In this document: positions 34,056 through 42,784 of the stretch, one piece after another
How the letters are laid out: the number at the start of each line of letters is the position of its first letter
How positions within the stretch are numbered: the first letter of the stretch is position 1
NCBI GenBank assembly: GCA_045578725.1
Contig: JAZNKS010000016.1
Location: forward strand, 17,963-81,962
Direction of reading: 5' to 3'
Source: Flemingiibacterium sp045578725
GTDB lineage: Bacteria; Bacillota; Clostridia; Oscillospirales; CAG-272
Length of the DNA stretch: 64,000 bases
Made by a program: the position numbers and the translations under genes
The notes under the pieces: model-generated
Databases searched by the model: none
What the model was told of the DNA's origin: nothing
What the model saw: only the letters and a program-made list of their open reading frames with translations

Positions 34056-34958
34056 TCAAAGTCCCAGCAGCCGTTCGGCATTGCCTCGGCAGACCTTGTA
34101 ATAAACCGTTTCGCTGATGGCATCGCTCGCAAGGAGCCCGTCAAGGAACTCACGGAAGGCAAACGGATGGGTATTGACGACGGCGCAGATATCACAGCCG
34201 TAATAAATCCGGTCCTGGAATTCGGTCAGGAAGGAAACCGCATTTTCAACATCCCGTGTCAGCGCATTGGCACCGCTTCCGGCCGACAGATCGCAGGTCA
34301 GGTTTTCATATTCCCGCATCAGATGGATCAGCCGACCGGGCGTGACCTTACCCTTTGGATAGCCATTGCGCGTTTCATCGGTATTTTCAATCGACATCTC
34401 GCTCCAGAACGGCTGGGAATGGCCGATGAACTGCAGCTTCGGATGCTTTTTCAGCATTTTTTCCAGGCGCGGCAGACCGAGATCGTCCACAATGCCGTAG
34501 GAGTATCCGATGTCCGTCGATATGTGGAAGAGCACCGGCAGGCCCACCTCCTCGCAATGCGAGAACAGATTGTCCATGAGCGGATCGTCAACATACAGAT
34601 TGGAAGTCAGCTCGCCAAGTCCCTTCGCGCCGAGGTTTTTGTAATGCTCCAGCAGATAGGACAGATCGGACCGGCCGACCGCATTGTTCATCGCGCGCGG
34701 ATCCACATTGCAGAACCAGGAGAACCGGTCGGGATGCCGGCAGACGGCCATAAGGGTTCCCTCGTTGCTGATCGTGACCGTCTGCCCCTCCGGTGATACC
34801 ATCGGCAGCAGCACGCCGCGGCCGATATCCAGTCGGTCGTACATTTCGATCAGCTCATCGGCAGAGAGCATTCGGTGGCTGCTGCCGGGATGCGCCGGGG
34901 TCCATTCGGGAAACGGTACAACATGAGCGTGAATATCAATTTTCTTCAAAGTTTTCAT
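34056..34958 (-). CDS. Amidohydrolase-2 family metal-dependent hydrolase
   Basis: 300 residues from the ATG at 34958 (SD AGAGGA). An in-frame ATG at 34982 also has an SD (AAAGGAG) and would add eight residues. Motifs: DIHAHVVPFPEW near the start, a mid-chain VLFHISTDIG, FIGHSQPFW and a late YYGCDICAVV with the metal-binding Asp. The family includes decarboxylases and lactonases on small carboxylic or aromatic acids. First in an operon with the DegT and M55 genes, 23 nt before the former. Confidence 0.8.
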   Translation of the reverse strand: MKTLKKIDIHAHVVPFPEWTPAHPGSSHRMLSADELIEMYDRLDIGRGVLLPMVSPEGQTVTISNEGTLMAVCRHPDRFSWFCNVDPRAMNNAVGRSDLSYLLEHYKNLGAKGLGELTSNLYVDDPLMDNLFSHCEEVGLPVLFHISTDIGYSYGIVDDLGLPRLEKMLKKHPKLQFIGHSQPFWSEMSIENTDETRNGYPKGKVTPGRLIHLMREYENLTCDLSAGSGANALTRDVENAVSFLTEFQDRIYYGCDICAVVNTHPFAFREFLDGLLASDAISETVYYKVCRGNAERLLGL

Positions 34959-35004
34959 AGCAATCCATCCTCTCTTACACATCCGGGAAAACTCCTTTTC
35001 TTTT

Positions 35005-35032
35005 ATTATAACACACTTTGTTTATTTGTCAA
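35005..35032 (-). promoter_or_regulatory. Promoter of the amidohydrolase operon
   Basis: Minus-strand TTGACA (35027-35032), 16 bp, TATAAT (35005-35010). Confidence 0.8.
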
Positions 35033-35083
35033 GAATTTTCAGCCGCATCAAAATCGATAAACAAATCTGTGCGGATGCGGGCC

Positions 35084-35117
35084 AAAAGAAAGCCGTACCG
35101 GTCGAAGCCGGTACGGC
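35084..35117 (-). terminator. Terminator at the end of the asnB-tyrA operon
   Basis: Perfect 10-bp stem (35092-35101 with 35108-35117), 6-nt loop; the T-rich tail on the minus strand is interrupted by one C. Confidence 0.8.
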
Positions 35118-35122
35118 CAGTC

Positions 35123-35962
35123 TTATTTTCCGTTAATCTCATCGTGAATCCGGCTGCCCTCTTCCAGCAGCGCATGAAGCTTTTCGGCATCGCCCTCCCG
35201 CATTGCCTTCGCATATTCCGTCAGCGATGCGGCCAATCCTTCCACCTCGGCAATCAGGTTGTCACGGTTCTCCATGAACAGCTCCGTCCACATATCGGCG
35301 TTCAGATGGGCCACGCGGGTCAGATCGCGGAAGCTTCCGGCAGAAAAGCCGTCCTTTTTGCGGGCTGTCGGGCTCTTGACATAGGCATTGGACAGAACGT
35401 GGGCCAGCTGGGAGGTGTAAGCGATCACCGCATCATGCTCTTCGGCATCCGTTACATTCACCGATCCGAATCCCACGGCCTTGAAGAATTTCACCGCGAA
35501 ATCCAGCTGCCTGACATCCGTGCCGGCCGGCGGAACAAGAATCATCGCCGCGCCCTTGTAGAGCGTTTCCTTGGATGCCGTGAAGCCGGAATACTGGGTG
35601 CCGGCCATCGGATGGCCGCCGATGAAATAATAGCCGTATTTTTCGGCCGCGGCAAAGCCGGCCTTGCAGACCCTCCGCTTGGTACCGCCAAGATCGAAGA
35701 CATAGGCACCCGGGCGGATTTCATCCCCGTGCGCCTCGATGAAGGCCACGGTATCGCCCGGATAGGCGGCCAGCAGGATCACATCGAAGGTGTTAAGCTC
35801 GGGAAGATTGGCTCCCGCGCTGTCGCAGGCACCGACAAGAACAGCCTTGCGGGCAGAATTTTCATTCAGATCGTAGCCGACAACCGTGTGCTCTGTGTAA
35901 TATTTGAGGGCGCGTGCCATCGAGCCGCCGATCAGGCCAAGGCCGCAGATCAGGATTTTCAT
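35123..35962 (-). CDS. tyrA: Prephenate dehydrogenase
   Basis: 279 residues. The N-terminal NAD-binding Rossmann motif is GLGLIGGS, followed by VVGYDLN and VILLAAYPGD; the catalytic region has GGHPMAGTQYSG, and the helical C-terminal half has YTSQLAHVLSNAY. It oxidatively decarboxylates prephenate to 4-hydroxyphenylpyruvate for tyrosine. There is no ACT domain, so no built-in feedback site. SD AAAGGAGAG. It lies 33 nt after a CotH-like gene at the end of a cell-wall-flavoured operon; a shikimate kinase gene occurs at 52801, apart from it. Confidence 0.92.
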   Translation of the reverse strand: MKILICGLGLIGGSMARALKYYTEHTVVGYDLNENSARKAVLVGACDSAGANLPELNTFDVILLAAYPGDTVAFIEAHGDEIRPGAYVFDLGGTKRRVCKAGFAAAEKYGYYFIGGHPMAGTQYSGFTASKETLYKGAAMILVPPAGTDVRQLDFAVKFFKAVGFGSVNVTDAEEHDAVIAYTSQLAHVLSNAYVKSPTARKKDGFSAGSFRDLTRVAHLNADMWTELFMENRDNLIAEVEGLAASLTEYAKAMREGDAEKLHALLEEGSRIHDEINGK

Positions 35963-35995
35963 ACAGTTTCTCTCCTTTTGTATGCCGGCAAAGCA

Positions 35996-37336
35996 TCACC
36001 GGCCGATGTTTTCGAGCAGCCAGAGATTTCGCTGCTCCAGCCAGGTGCGGAGGAAGGCGAGGTTGTCCTCATAGCTTCCGCGCGGTTCGCCTTCCCACAT
36101 GCTGTAGGCCCGGTTGATATCCCAATCAGCGCCGTAATCGTCGCCGTCGCTTGGCCGGTATTCCCGCTCAAAGCTGGACGAGCTCTCGCCGAGCAGCCAG
36201 TCAATGCGGTTCATGCCGAGCTCGTTGTCGGCGTACAGGTTGACGATCAGCGGCTGAAGCTCCAGATAGCGCTCACGCACCGCTTCGGCAAAGGCCGGAT
36301 CCAGCAGCAGAAACTCGAACCAGCCGTGCACCATCCGCAGGCCGTGGGTGCTGTCGCCGGAGCCGTCGCCCCGACCGTTGATATTGTGATAATTGTAATA
36401 GTTCGTCTCCTTGACCGTCCGGCTCACATTTCCGCAGGACAGATCGAAGTCCCAGGGCGGGCCGGCCCAGAGCTTATCATCCTTCACATAGAAATACAGC
36501 GATTTGTGATATCCGTCCACATCCTTGAAAAGCTCCATCAGCACATAGAGATCGACAAAGGACTGTGCATCGATGTATTTCGTGTATTCGGAGGCCTTCC
36601 GGCTGAGCATTGCCTCCTCGGCAAGATCCAGCAGGCGCTTCAGATATTCCTTCTGCTCGCTCGTCGGCTCCTTCGGCGAATCGTAATAGATCGGAACGCC
36701 GTAATTGGAGGTGAAGCTCTTGCCTCCGAACGGCGTGACCTCCAGAATGAATTCGTTGGCTGATGTATCCACCTGAATCCGGTTCTTGCCGTCCGAGCGT
36801 GCCTCGCAGACCTGATAACAGCCGACATACCGACCGTTGTACCACACCTCGGCAAATTCGCTCTGTGAGGTATAGGCAAGGCCGATATCCAGACCGAAAT
36901 CCAGCGCCAGCTTGTTGCGGAGCATGGTCTTGTCAAAAGCATTGGCAAGGAGTGACCATTTGCGTCCCTCCTCCATGCCGAACAGGGACACGGATTCCTC
37001 AAATTTGATGTTCCACGGCTTCTTGGGAGCCTCCGAGGTGCTGTTGCCCCGCAGCTCGATCTGGATGGGAGCCGTGAAGCTTTTCTCCTCCTCGATTACC
37101 GTAACCGTGCCGTCGGCATACTGCTTGGCAAGATTTTCCGGCGCTTCGATGTGAAGTTCCCTCCGCTTTTCCTGCGGAACAGGGGGCGGATCGGGCTCGG
37201 CTGTGGTTTGGCTGGCCGGCGGATCGCTGTCGGGAATCAGCGTCTCCGAATCCGTCCCGGTCGGGACGGTGTCACCGCATCCGCCGAGCAGGCCGATGAC
37301 AAGGAGCATTGGGATAACAAAACGGTAAAATCTCAT
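35996..37336 (-). CDS. CotH-kinase-family lipoprotein
   Basis: 446 residues. Signal peptide with lipobox LLGGC (Cys20) and a Pro/Thr/Asp-rich linker. The CotH domain shows IELRGNSTSEAPKKPWNIKF, WSLLANAFDKTMLRNKLAL and GPPWDFDLSCGN, the last holding the metal-binding acidic pair. CotH in Bacillus is an atypical protein kinase of spore coat proteins; secreted clostridial members are mostly uncharacterised. Its ATG overlaps the stop of the MurE gene (ATGA), so its level is tied to MurE. It could phosphorylate surface proteins; that is inference. Confidence 0.85.
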   Translation of the reverse strand: MRFYRFVIPMLLVIGLLGGCGDTVPTGTDSETLIPDSDPPASQTTAEPDPPPVPQEKRRELHIEAPENLAKQYADGTVTVIEEEKSFTAPIQIELRGNSTSEAPKKPWNIKFEESVSLFGMEEGRKWSLLANAFDKTMLRNKLALDFGLDIGLAYTSQSEFAEVWYNGRYVGCYQVCEARSDGKNRIQVDTSANEFILEVTPFGGKSFTSNYGVPIYYDSPKEPTSEQKEYLKRLLDLAEEAMLSRKASEYTKYIDAQSFVDLYVLMELFKDVDGYHKSLYFYVKDDKLWAGPPWDFDLSCGNVSRTVKETNYYNYHNINGRGDGSGDSTHGLRMVHGWFEFLLLDPAFAEAVRERYLELQPLIVNLYADNELGMNRIDWLLGESSSSFEREYRPSDGDDYGADWDINRAYSMWEGEPRGSYEDNLAFLRTWLEQRNLWLLENIGR

Positions 37337-38838
37337 CGCTTATCGTGATACGCGGTTCTTGCAAGCGCTGCGGCGGCGATTTCCTCCCGCTCATCGAAAT
37401 GGCGGTATTCGCCCTCGATCAGCTGGTAGTCCTCGTGACCCTTTCCCGCGAAAAGGATGCAGTCGCCGGGGAGTGCGCGGTTGATGGCGTAGCGGATCGC
37501 TTCCTGCCGGTCCACGAAGGTGACATAGGGGCAGGAGGAGGCGGCAACCTTCTCTTCGATATCGCGGATGATCGCCTCCGGCGACTCAAAGTTCGGATTG
37601 TCGCTGGTGATGATGCAGAAATCGGCAAGAGAAGCGCAGATTTCGCGGAGCTCGCCCCGGCGCATCTCGGATTTTCCGCCGACCGAGCCGAACAGCACGG
37701 TCAGCCGGCCGGTCTGATAGCGGCGGAGGGTTTCCAGCGCCGCCTTCATGGAGGCACCGTTGTGGGCATAATCGATGACGGTCACCACATCCGGCAGGGC
37801 ATCGATCAGCTCAAAGCGGCCCTTGACCGTTGCCGATGCCAGCGTATTCCGGATGATCTCCATGGGGATCTGCATCCGGACGGCCACGGCAATCGCGGCC
37901 ATTGCATTGTAAATATTGAACCGACCGGGCATCCGGAGCGTGATCGGCTCCTCGCCGAGTGCGGTGCGGCACAGGAATTTTTCGCCGAACAGGTTGCCGC
38001 TTTTCCAGGCCTCACAGCCGCTTGCCATGATATCCCGCATCTGGGCGCCTTCCATGCCGTAGGTGATGCGGATGGCCGGAGCCGCGCGCATCATTTCGGT
38101 GCAGTGCGGATCGTCCGCATTGAAGATGCCGCACCGGCATTGGCGGAACAGCTCCGCCTTACAGGCCATATAATGCTCAAAGGTGGGATGCTCCACCCCG
38201 CCGATATGGTCGGGGGAGAGATTGGTGAACACGCCGATATGGAAATGGATGCCGAGAATTCGGCGCATATAGACGGCCTGTGAGGAAACCTCCATCACAA
38301 CGGCCGACACACCGTCCGCCGCCATTCCGGCAAAGGCCTTATGAAGCTCATAGCTCTCCGGCGTGGTATTGACCGTCGGGAAATGCTTGCCAAGATAGGA
38401 AATACCGGTCGTTCCGATGTAGGCGGTAGGAATGCCGCCCGCATTCAGGATATCCGCCGTCAGCGAGGCGGTTGTCGTCTTGCCCTTGGTACCGGTGATG
38501 CCGATGATGAGCAGAGAGCGGGCCGGATAGCCGAAGAAGGCAGCCGAGGCCAGCGCCAGCGCCGCACGGGTATCCTTCACCAGAATCTGGACGGCATCGT
38601 CGGGCAGCTCCAGCTTCCGCTGAACCAGAAAGGCCCGGCATCCGCGCTCATAGGCGGAGGGCGCATAGCTGTGACCGTCCGATACCGCGCCGATCAGGCA
38701 GACAAACAGCGTGCCGGGCGCGGCTTTTCGGGAATCGTAGACAATATCGTCAATCGGGAAGGCATCCAGCGTTCCGTCAAGATAGGACGGATGGGCGCAG
38801 GTATATTCCAGATCGGAAAGGATCTGCGTGAGAATCAT
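37333..38838 (-). CDS. murE: MurE-type UDP-MurNAc-tripeptide ligase, altered DNPR motif
   Basis: 501 residues, the normal length. Mur ligase motifs in order: substrate domain (DDIVYDSRKAAPGTLFVCLI), P-loop GITGTKGKTTT (113-123), NLSPDHIGG and DYAHNGAS. Near residue 410 the amino-acid pocket motif reads DNPNFESP. DAP-adding enzymes normally have DNPR there, whose Arg holds the second carboxylate; lysine-adding enzymes lack it. So this enzyme may add L-Lys or another diamino acid, or be a second MurE paralogue. It lies between an aspartate racemase and CotH in one operon. SD GGAG. Confidence 0.85.
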   Translation of the reverse strand: MILTQILSDLEYTCAHPSYLDGTLDAFPIDDIVYDSRKAAPGTLFVCLIGAVSDGHSYAPSAYERGCRAFLVQRKLELPDDAVQILVKDTRAALALASAAFFGYPARSLLIIGITGTKGKTTTASLTADILNAGGIPTAYIGTTGISYLGKHFPTVNTTPESYELHKAFAGMAADGVSAVVMEVSSQAVYMRRILGIHFHIGVFTNLSPDHIGGVEHPTFEHYMACKAELFRQCRCGIFNADDPHCTEMMRAAPAIRITYGMEGAQMRDIMASGCEAWKSGNLFGEKFLCRTALGEEPITLRMPGRFNIYNAMAAIAVAVRMQIPMEIIRNTLASATVKGRFELIDALPDVVTVIDYAHNGASMKAALETLRRYQTGRLTVLFGSVGGKSEMRRGELREICASLADFCIITSDNPNFESPEAIIRDIEEKVAASSCPYVTFVDRQEAIRYAINRALPGDCILFAGKGHEDYQLIEGEYRHFDEREEIAAAALARTAYHDKR

Positions 38839-38850
38839 GCCGTTTTCTCC

Positions 38851-39573
38851 TTATCGGGGGGTATCGGTAATGGGTTCTTTGCCGCAGGCGCGGATGGTGG
38901 AAAGCGCCAGACATTCCAGCGAATCGGTGTAATAGCGATCAAGCGCGGCGTTCTTTTTGATCAGCGAAAGCTCGGTACAGCCAAGAATGATCCGCTCACA
39001 GCCCTGGGATCGGAGGCTATGGGCAATCTCATAGAAGCTCTCCATGCTGACCGGCCGGTTCTGTTTGACCGAGCCGTAGATGATCTCCATGACGCGCGCC
39101 TGGCGCTCCTCATCGGGGATCACGCATTCGATTTTATGCCGCCGGCAGATCCGCTGGTAGGTATCCGATTTTACCGTTCCGTCGGTGGCCATAAGGCCGA
39201 AGCGCTTCACGCCGGCCCGCTCGAGGAAGGATACCGATTCCTCGATGATATTGAGCACCGGAACCTCGACCTGCTCGGCCAGCCGGTCATAGAAATAATG
39301 CGCGGTATTGCAGGGGATCGAGATCACCTCCGCGCCGAAATCCACCAGCCGTTTGGCATCGGCGATCATATTCTCCAGCGGATTTTCATCCGATTCGCCG
39401 AGGATATAGCGGGTGCGGTCGGGGGTCGAGGCGCGGCTGGAGATCACGATATCCAGATGCTCCTGATCGCAGGAGGCCTTGGTCAGCGCGGTCAGCAGCT
39501 CATAGAAATAGACCGAGGCCATCGGGCCGAGACCGCCGAGGATTCCAAGCAGCTTTCCTTTATTCTTTTCCAT
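38851..39573 (-). CDS. Aspartate/glutamate racemase family protein
   Basis: 240 residues from the ATG at 39573 (SD GAGAAG). The family has two catalytic cysteines; both are seen, Cys88 in IPCNTAH and Cys199 in LGCTELS. The N-terminus GILGGLGPMAS is typical of aspartate racemases (RacD type). It makes D-Asp from L-Asp without PLP. The start overlaps the end of the D-aspartate-ligase-type gene by 14 bases, so the two are translationally coupled. In Enterococcus faecium and lactococci the same gene pair makes the D-Asp cross-bridge, as I recall. Confidence 0.88.
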   Translation of the reverse strand: MEKNKGKLLGILGGLGPMASVYFYELLTALTKASCDQEHLDIVISSRASTPDRTRYILGESDENPLENMIADAKRLVDFGAEVISIPCNTAHYFYDRLAEQVEVPVLNIIEESVSFLERAGVKRFGLMATDGTVKSDTYQRICRRHKIECVIPDEERQARVMEIIYGSVKQNRPVSMESFYEIAHSLRSQGCERIILGCTELSLIKKNAALDRYYTDSLECLALSTIRACGKEPITDTPR

Positions 39574-40804
39574 AATACTTCTCAAACTTACCGTAATGGT
39601 TGTGTCCGTGCATCAGCAGGAAGAAGAGGCGTGCGGGATTGAGGAAGAGATCGTGGCCATACCAGAGTGCCGGGAAGGTCTTCCCTTCTTTTTCAAGAGC
39701 CTTCGCTCTTGCGGCCGCCTTTTCATCGCGGCAGTATTTTTTAATCACGCCCTTGGGAACGCTGTGCCAGAGGATTTCCTTATCGCACAGGAAGGTGTCG
39801 CCAAGCTCCTTCCCCTGTACATAATCCTCCACAATATAGCGGGCCACATTGCAGCCGGCGGCGGTTACATAGCTGTTGGAACGGCCGAGGCGGAGATTGA
39901 TCTCGAAGGCACGGAAGGTGTCATCCCGCTCATCGTACTTGATGTCGAAATTGGAATAGCCGACAAAGCCGACATCCTCCAGATAATCCTTGAAGCGGTC
40001 CATCAGTTCACGATCCTGCTCGGTGATGATGGCGCAGTGATTGCCGAGTCCCTTGGGGGTGTGCTCCTCGAGGAGAACGTGTCCCAGGCACATCATCTTC
40101 ACCTTTCCCTTCTGATCGGAATAGGCGGTCAGCACCCGCATCCGCGAATCGTCGCCGGGAACCCTGTCCTGAAGGATAATCTTCTCCGGATAGCCGGAGG
40201 CATAGATCCTGCGGATGATGATCTCGGCCTCGCCGGCCGAAGCAGCGGTGTAAACCTTCATCATGCCGTCAAAGGGATACTTCCAATACACAGCGCTGGC
40301 GGAAGGCTTGATGATAATCGGATAGGAGAAGCCGAGCGCTTCCTCGGGAAGCACCGCCTCCAGATCGGTTTCGGGGGTGACGGTAACCGTCTTCGGATAG
40401 AGAATACCGTGACGGTCGCAGTCCTCATAGAAGCTTGCCTTGTAGGCCAGCCGTTCAAACAGCTCCGGGCCAATATAAGGCACAATATAGCGGGGACGGA
40501 GCTGATCGCCCAGATGAATCAGCATCGAGGCATAGTCATCGGTGCAGCCAAAGACAATCAGCACGTCATCGGGATGGGCATCGGCGAAGGTGTTCAGTGT
40601 TTCCAGCAGAACCTCATCGCGGTCGAGATTTTCAACGATCGTGAATTTCAGAATCCGGGAATAGCTGGTGGCGCCGATGGCATAGCGGCCGAAGGCCTGG
40701 CTCTTCACGCCGTACTCGGCATGAAAAGCGCGCGCGATGCTATAGGAGTTCAGATCCGCGCCGATCAGAACCGGTAAAAGTCGTTTGTTATCCATGATTT
40801 GCAT
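39560..40804 (-). CDS. ATP-grasp ligase resembling D-aspartate ligase
   Basis: About 414 residues. From memory it lines up along its length with the D-aspartate ligase of E. faecium: LPVLIGADLNSYSIARAF, SFYEDCDRHGILYPKT, QDRVPGDDSRMRVL, MMCLGHVLLEE, NFDIKYDERD, FEINLRLGRSNSYVT. These include the ATP-grasp metal ligands (FEIN). That enzyme activates D-Asp as a phosphate and joins it to the side-chain amine of residue 3 in the peptidoglycan precursor. The next gene is an aspartate racemase. The start is uncertain: ATG at 40804 or 40795. Confidence 0.8.
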   Translation of the reverse strand: MQIMDNKRLLPVLIGADLNSYSIARAFHAEYGVKSQAFGRYAIGATSYSRILKFTIVENLDRDEVLLETLNTFADAHPDDVLIVFGCTDDYASMLIHLGDQLRPRYIVPYIGPELFERLAYKASFYEDCDRHGILYPKTVTVTPETDLEAVLPEEALGFSYPIIIKPSASAVYWKYPFDGMMKVYTAASAGEAEIIIRRIYASGYPEKIILQDRVPGDDSRMRVLTAYSDQKGKVKMMCLGHVLLEEHTPKGLGNHCAIITEQDRELMDRFKDYLEDVGFVGYSNFDIKYDERDDTFRAFEINLRLGRSNSYVTAAGCNVARYIVEDYVQGKELGDTFLCDKEILWHSVPKGVIKKYCRDEKAAARAKALEKEGKTFPALWYGHDLFLNPARLFFLLMHGHNHYGKFEKYYGKE

Positions 40805-40854
40805 GATCCTTATCAATCTATGTAATGCGGGAAGCCGTTATGCCTCCCGCGCTC

Positions 40855-42690
40855 TTATGCTTCGGTGATGAAGAAGCGTCTGTACCAGACGAGGAAGGTG
40901 AAAACCGTCCAGATGCGGCGGCCGTAATCCGCGCCCGCCCGATGCTCGTCCAGCAGCTTCACCAGCGCGTCGGTGTCGAAGAATTCGTCCGCATAATCCG
41001 CCGTGAAATGCTCCTTCACGATATTGTAGTATTTCTCCTCCCGCAGCCAGTACCGGATCGGTACGGGGAAGCCGAGCTTCTTGCGGTCCGCCCATTCATC
41101 GGGCAGGGTTTTGTTGGCCGCCTTGCGGAAGATGTATTTGGTATTCTTTCCGTTGATCTTGTATTCGTGCGGAAGTCCCTGCGCTTTGGTCATGATGACC
41201 TTGTCAAGGAAGGGAACACGGAGCTCCAGCGAGGCCGCCATGCTCATTTTGTCCGCCTTGAGCAGGATATCGCCCGGCAGCCAGAGGTTGAGATCCAGAT
41301 ACTGCTTCTTGTCAAGCTCCGATTTGTCCTTTACCCGGGCATAGATCGGGGCCGTGACCTCACGCGTCGAGGGGCCGACCCGGTAATCCGGCTTCAGCAG
41401 GGCCAGCGCATCCTTTTCGGGCCAGACCATCGCCTGTCCGATGAAGTAATCCTCGGGATTGCCGCTGGATTTGATGATGAAATCGTGTCCCTTGAAATAG
41501 GGGAGCTTTTTGGCGACGGCCGCAGCGGCAACGCGCAGAGCTTTGGGAAGCTTCTTGTAGCGCTGCATCAGCGGCGGCTCATCGTACCATTCGTAGCCGG
41601 CATAGATCTCGTCCGCACCCTCGCCCGAGAGTACAACCGTGACCTCCTCCCTTGCCAGCCGCGCCAGGAACCAGAGCGGCACCGAGGAAGGATTGGACTG
41701 CGGCTCATCCATATGGTACTGGATATCCGAAAAGGCATCAAAGCACTCGTCGGCGGTAATCAGCTTGCGGATATTTTCGATCCCCAGCCGGTCAGAGAGC
41801 TCCTTAGCATAATCGGTTTCGTTGAATTTGTGATAATCGAAGCCGACCGAGAAGGTCTTGTCGGGCATCAGACAGGCGGTGATGTAGGACGAATCCACAC
41901 CGCCGGACAGGAAGGCTCCGACCTTCACGTCGCTGATTTTATGCGCGGCCACCGATTCGCGGACCGCATCGTCGATTTCCTTCACATAGGCATCAAAATC
42001 GCCCGGCTTCTCGGTGAAATCCGCATCCCAGTAGCGGGTGCGCTTCATCGTTTCGGGAGCGGACAGATCCACGGTGAAGAAATGCGCCGGCTCCAGCTTG
42101 AATACCCCCTCGAAGAAGGTTTCGGGGAGGGAGGAATACTGGAAGGTGAGATAGGGCCTCAGCGCCTGCTTGTTGAGCCGCTTTATAAAGCCGGGATGCT
42201 CCAGAAAGGCCTTGATTTCCGAGCCAAGGAGCCAGCCGTCGGCCGTGCGGTAATAATAGAAGGGCTTGATGCCGAAGGGATCGCGCGCGCCGTAGAGAAG
42301 ATTCTTCTTCTTGTCATACAGCACAAACGCAAACATTCCCCGCAGCTTGCCGGCCAGCGCCTCGCCCCACTCTTCCCATCCGTGAACCAGCGTTTCGGTA
42401 TCCGAACGGGTAACAAAGGTGTGGCCGCGCGCGATCAGCTCGTCGCGGAGACTCATGAAATTATAAACCTCGCCGTTGTAGACAAGAACGACACTGCCGT
42501 CCTCGTTATACATCGGCTGGGATCCGCCCTCCAGATCGATGATCGACAGCCGCCGGAAGCCGAGCGCTACCGTATCGCCGATGAATTCACCCGCCGAATC
42601 GGGGCCGCGGTGGACAATCCGCTCCATCATCCGTTGGAGTATTTCCTTTTGATTCTCCAGCCGTCCCGAGAATCCGACAAATCCGCACAT
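40855..42690 (-). CDS. asnB: Glutamine-dependent asparagine synthase family protein
   Basis: 611 residues. The N-terminal glutaminase domain begins with the nucleophile Cys2 (MCGFVGFSG), with HRGPDS and VYNGEVYN. The synthase domain has the PP-loop SGGVDSSY near residue 260 and GEGADEIYAGY. AsnB makes asparagine, but relatives (LtsA, lactobacillal AsnB1, lactococcal AsnH) amidate peptidoglycan carboxylates. Being first in an operon with a D-Asp ligase and a racemase makes the second role attractive. SD GGGAG; promoter at 42733-42761. 50 nt separate it from the ligase gene. Confidence 0.9.
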   Translation of the reverse strand: MCGFVGFSGRLENQKEILQRMMERIVHRGPDSAGEFIGDTVALGFRRLSIIDLEGGSQPMYNEDGSVVLVYNGEVYNFMSLRDELIARGHTFVTRSDTETLVHGWEEWGEALAGKLRGMFAFVLYDKKKNLLYGARDPFGIKPFYYYRTADGWLLGSEIKAFLEHPGFIKRLNKQALRPYLTFQYSSLPETFFEGVFKLEPAHFFTVDLSAPETMKRTRYWDADFTEKPGDFDAYVKEIDDAVRESVAAHKISDVKVGAFLSGGVDSSYITACLMPDKTFSVGFDYHKFNETDYAKELSDRLGIENIRKLITADECFDAFSDIQYHMDEPQSNPSSVPLWFLARLAREEVTVVLSGEGADEIYAGYEWYDEPPLMQRYKKLPKALRVAAAAVAKKLPYFKGHDFIIKSSGNPEDYFIGQAMVWPEKDALALLKPDYRVGPSTREVTAPIYARVKDKSELDKKQYLDLNLWLPGDILLKADKMSMAASLELRVPFLDKVIMTKAQGLPHEYKINGKNTKYIFRKAANKTLPDEWADRKKLGFPVPIRYWLREEKYYNIVKEHFTADYADEFFDTDALVKLLDEHRAGADYGRRIWTVFTFLVWYRRFFITEA

Positions 42691-42732
42691 ATCCGATCTC
42701 CCAATCTTGTTCTGAACACAGTTTTACATTTT

Positions 42733-42761
42733 ATTATATCACATTCCGCCCGTTTTGGGAA
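42733..42761 (-). promoter_or_regulatory. Promoter of the asnB-tyrA operon
   Basis: Minus-strand TTCCCA (42756-42761), 17 bp, TATAAT (42733-42738). The -35 is weak. Confidence 0.6.
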
Positions 42762-42784
42762 GGGGTTTTTTGAAAATTTACATA

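Noticed and set aside
40829..40853. Hairpin between asnB and the D-aspartate-ligase-type gene
   Set aside because: Short GCGGGA/TCCCGC stem without T-run; not enough to split the operon.
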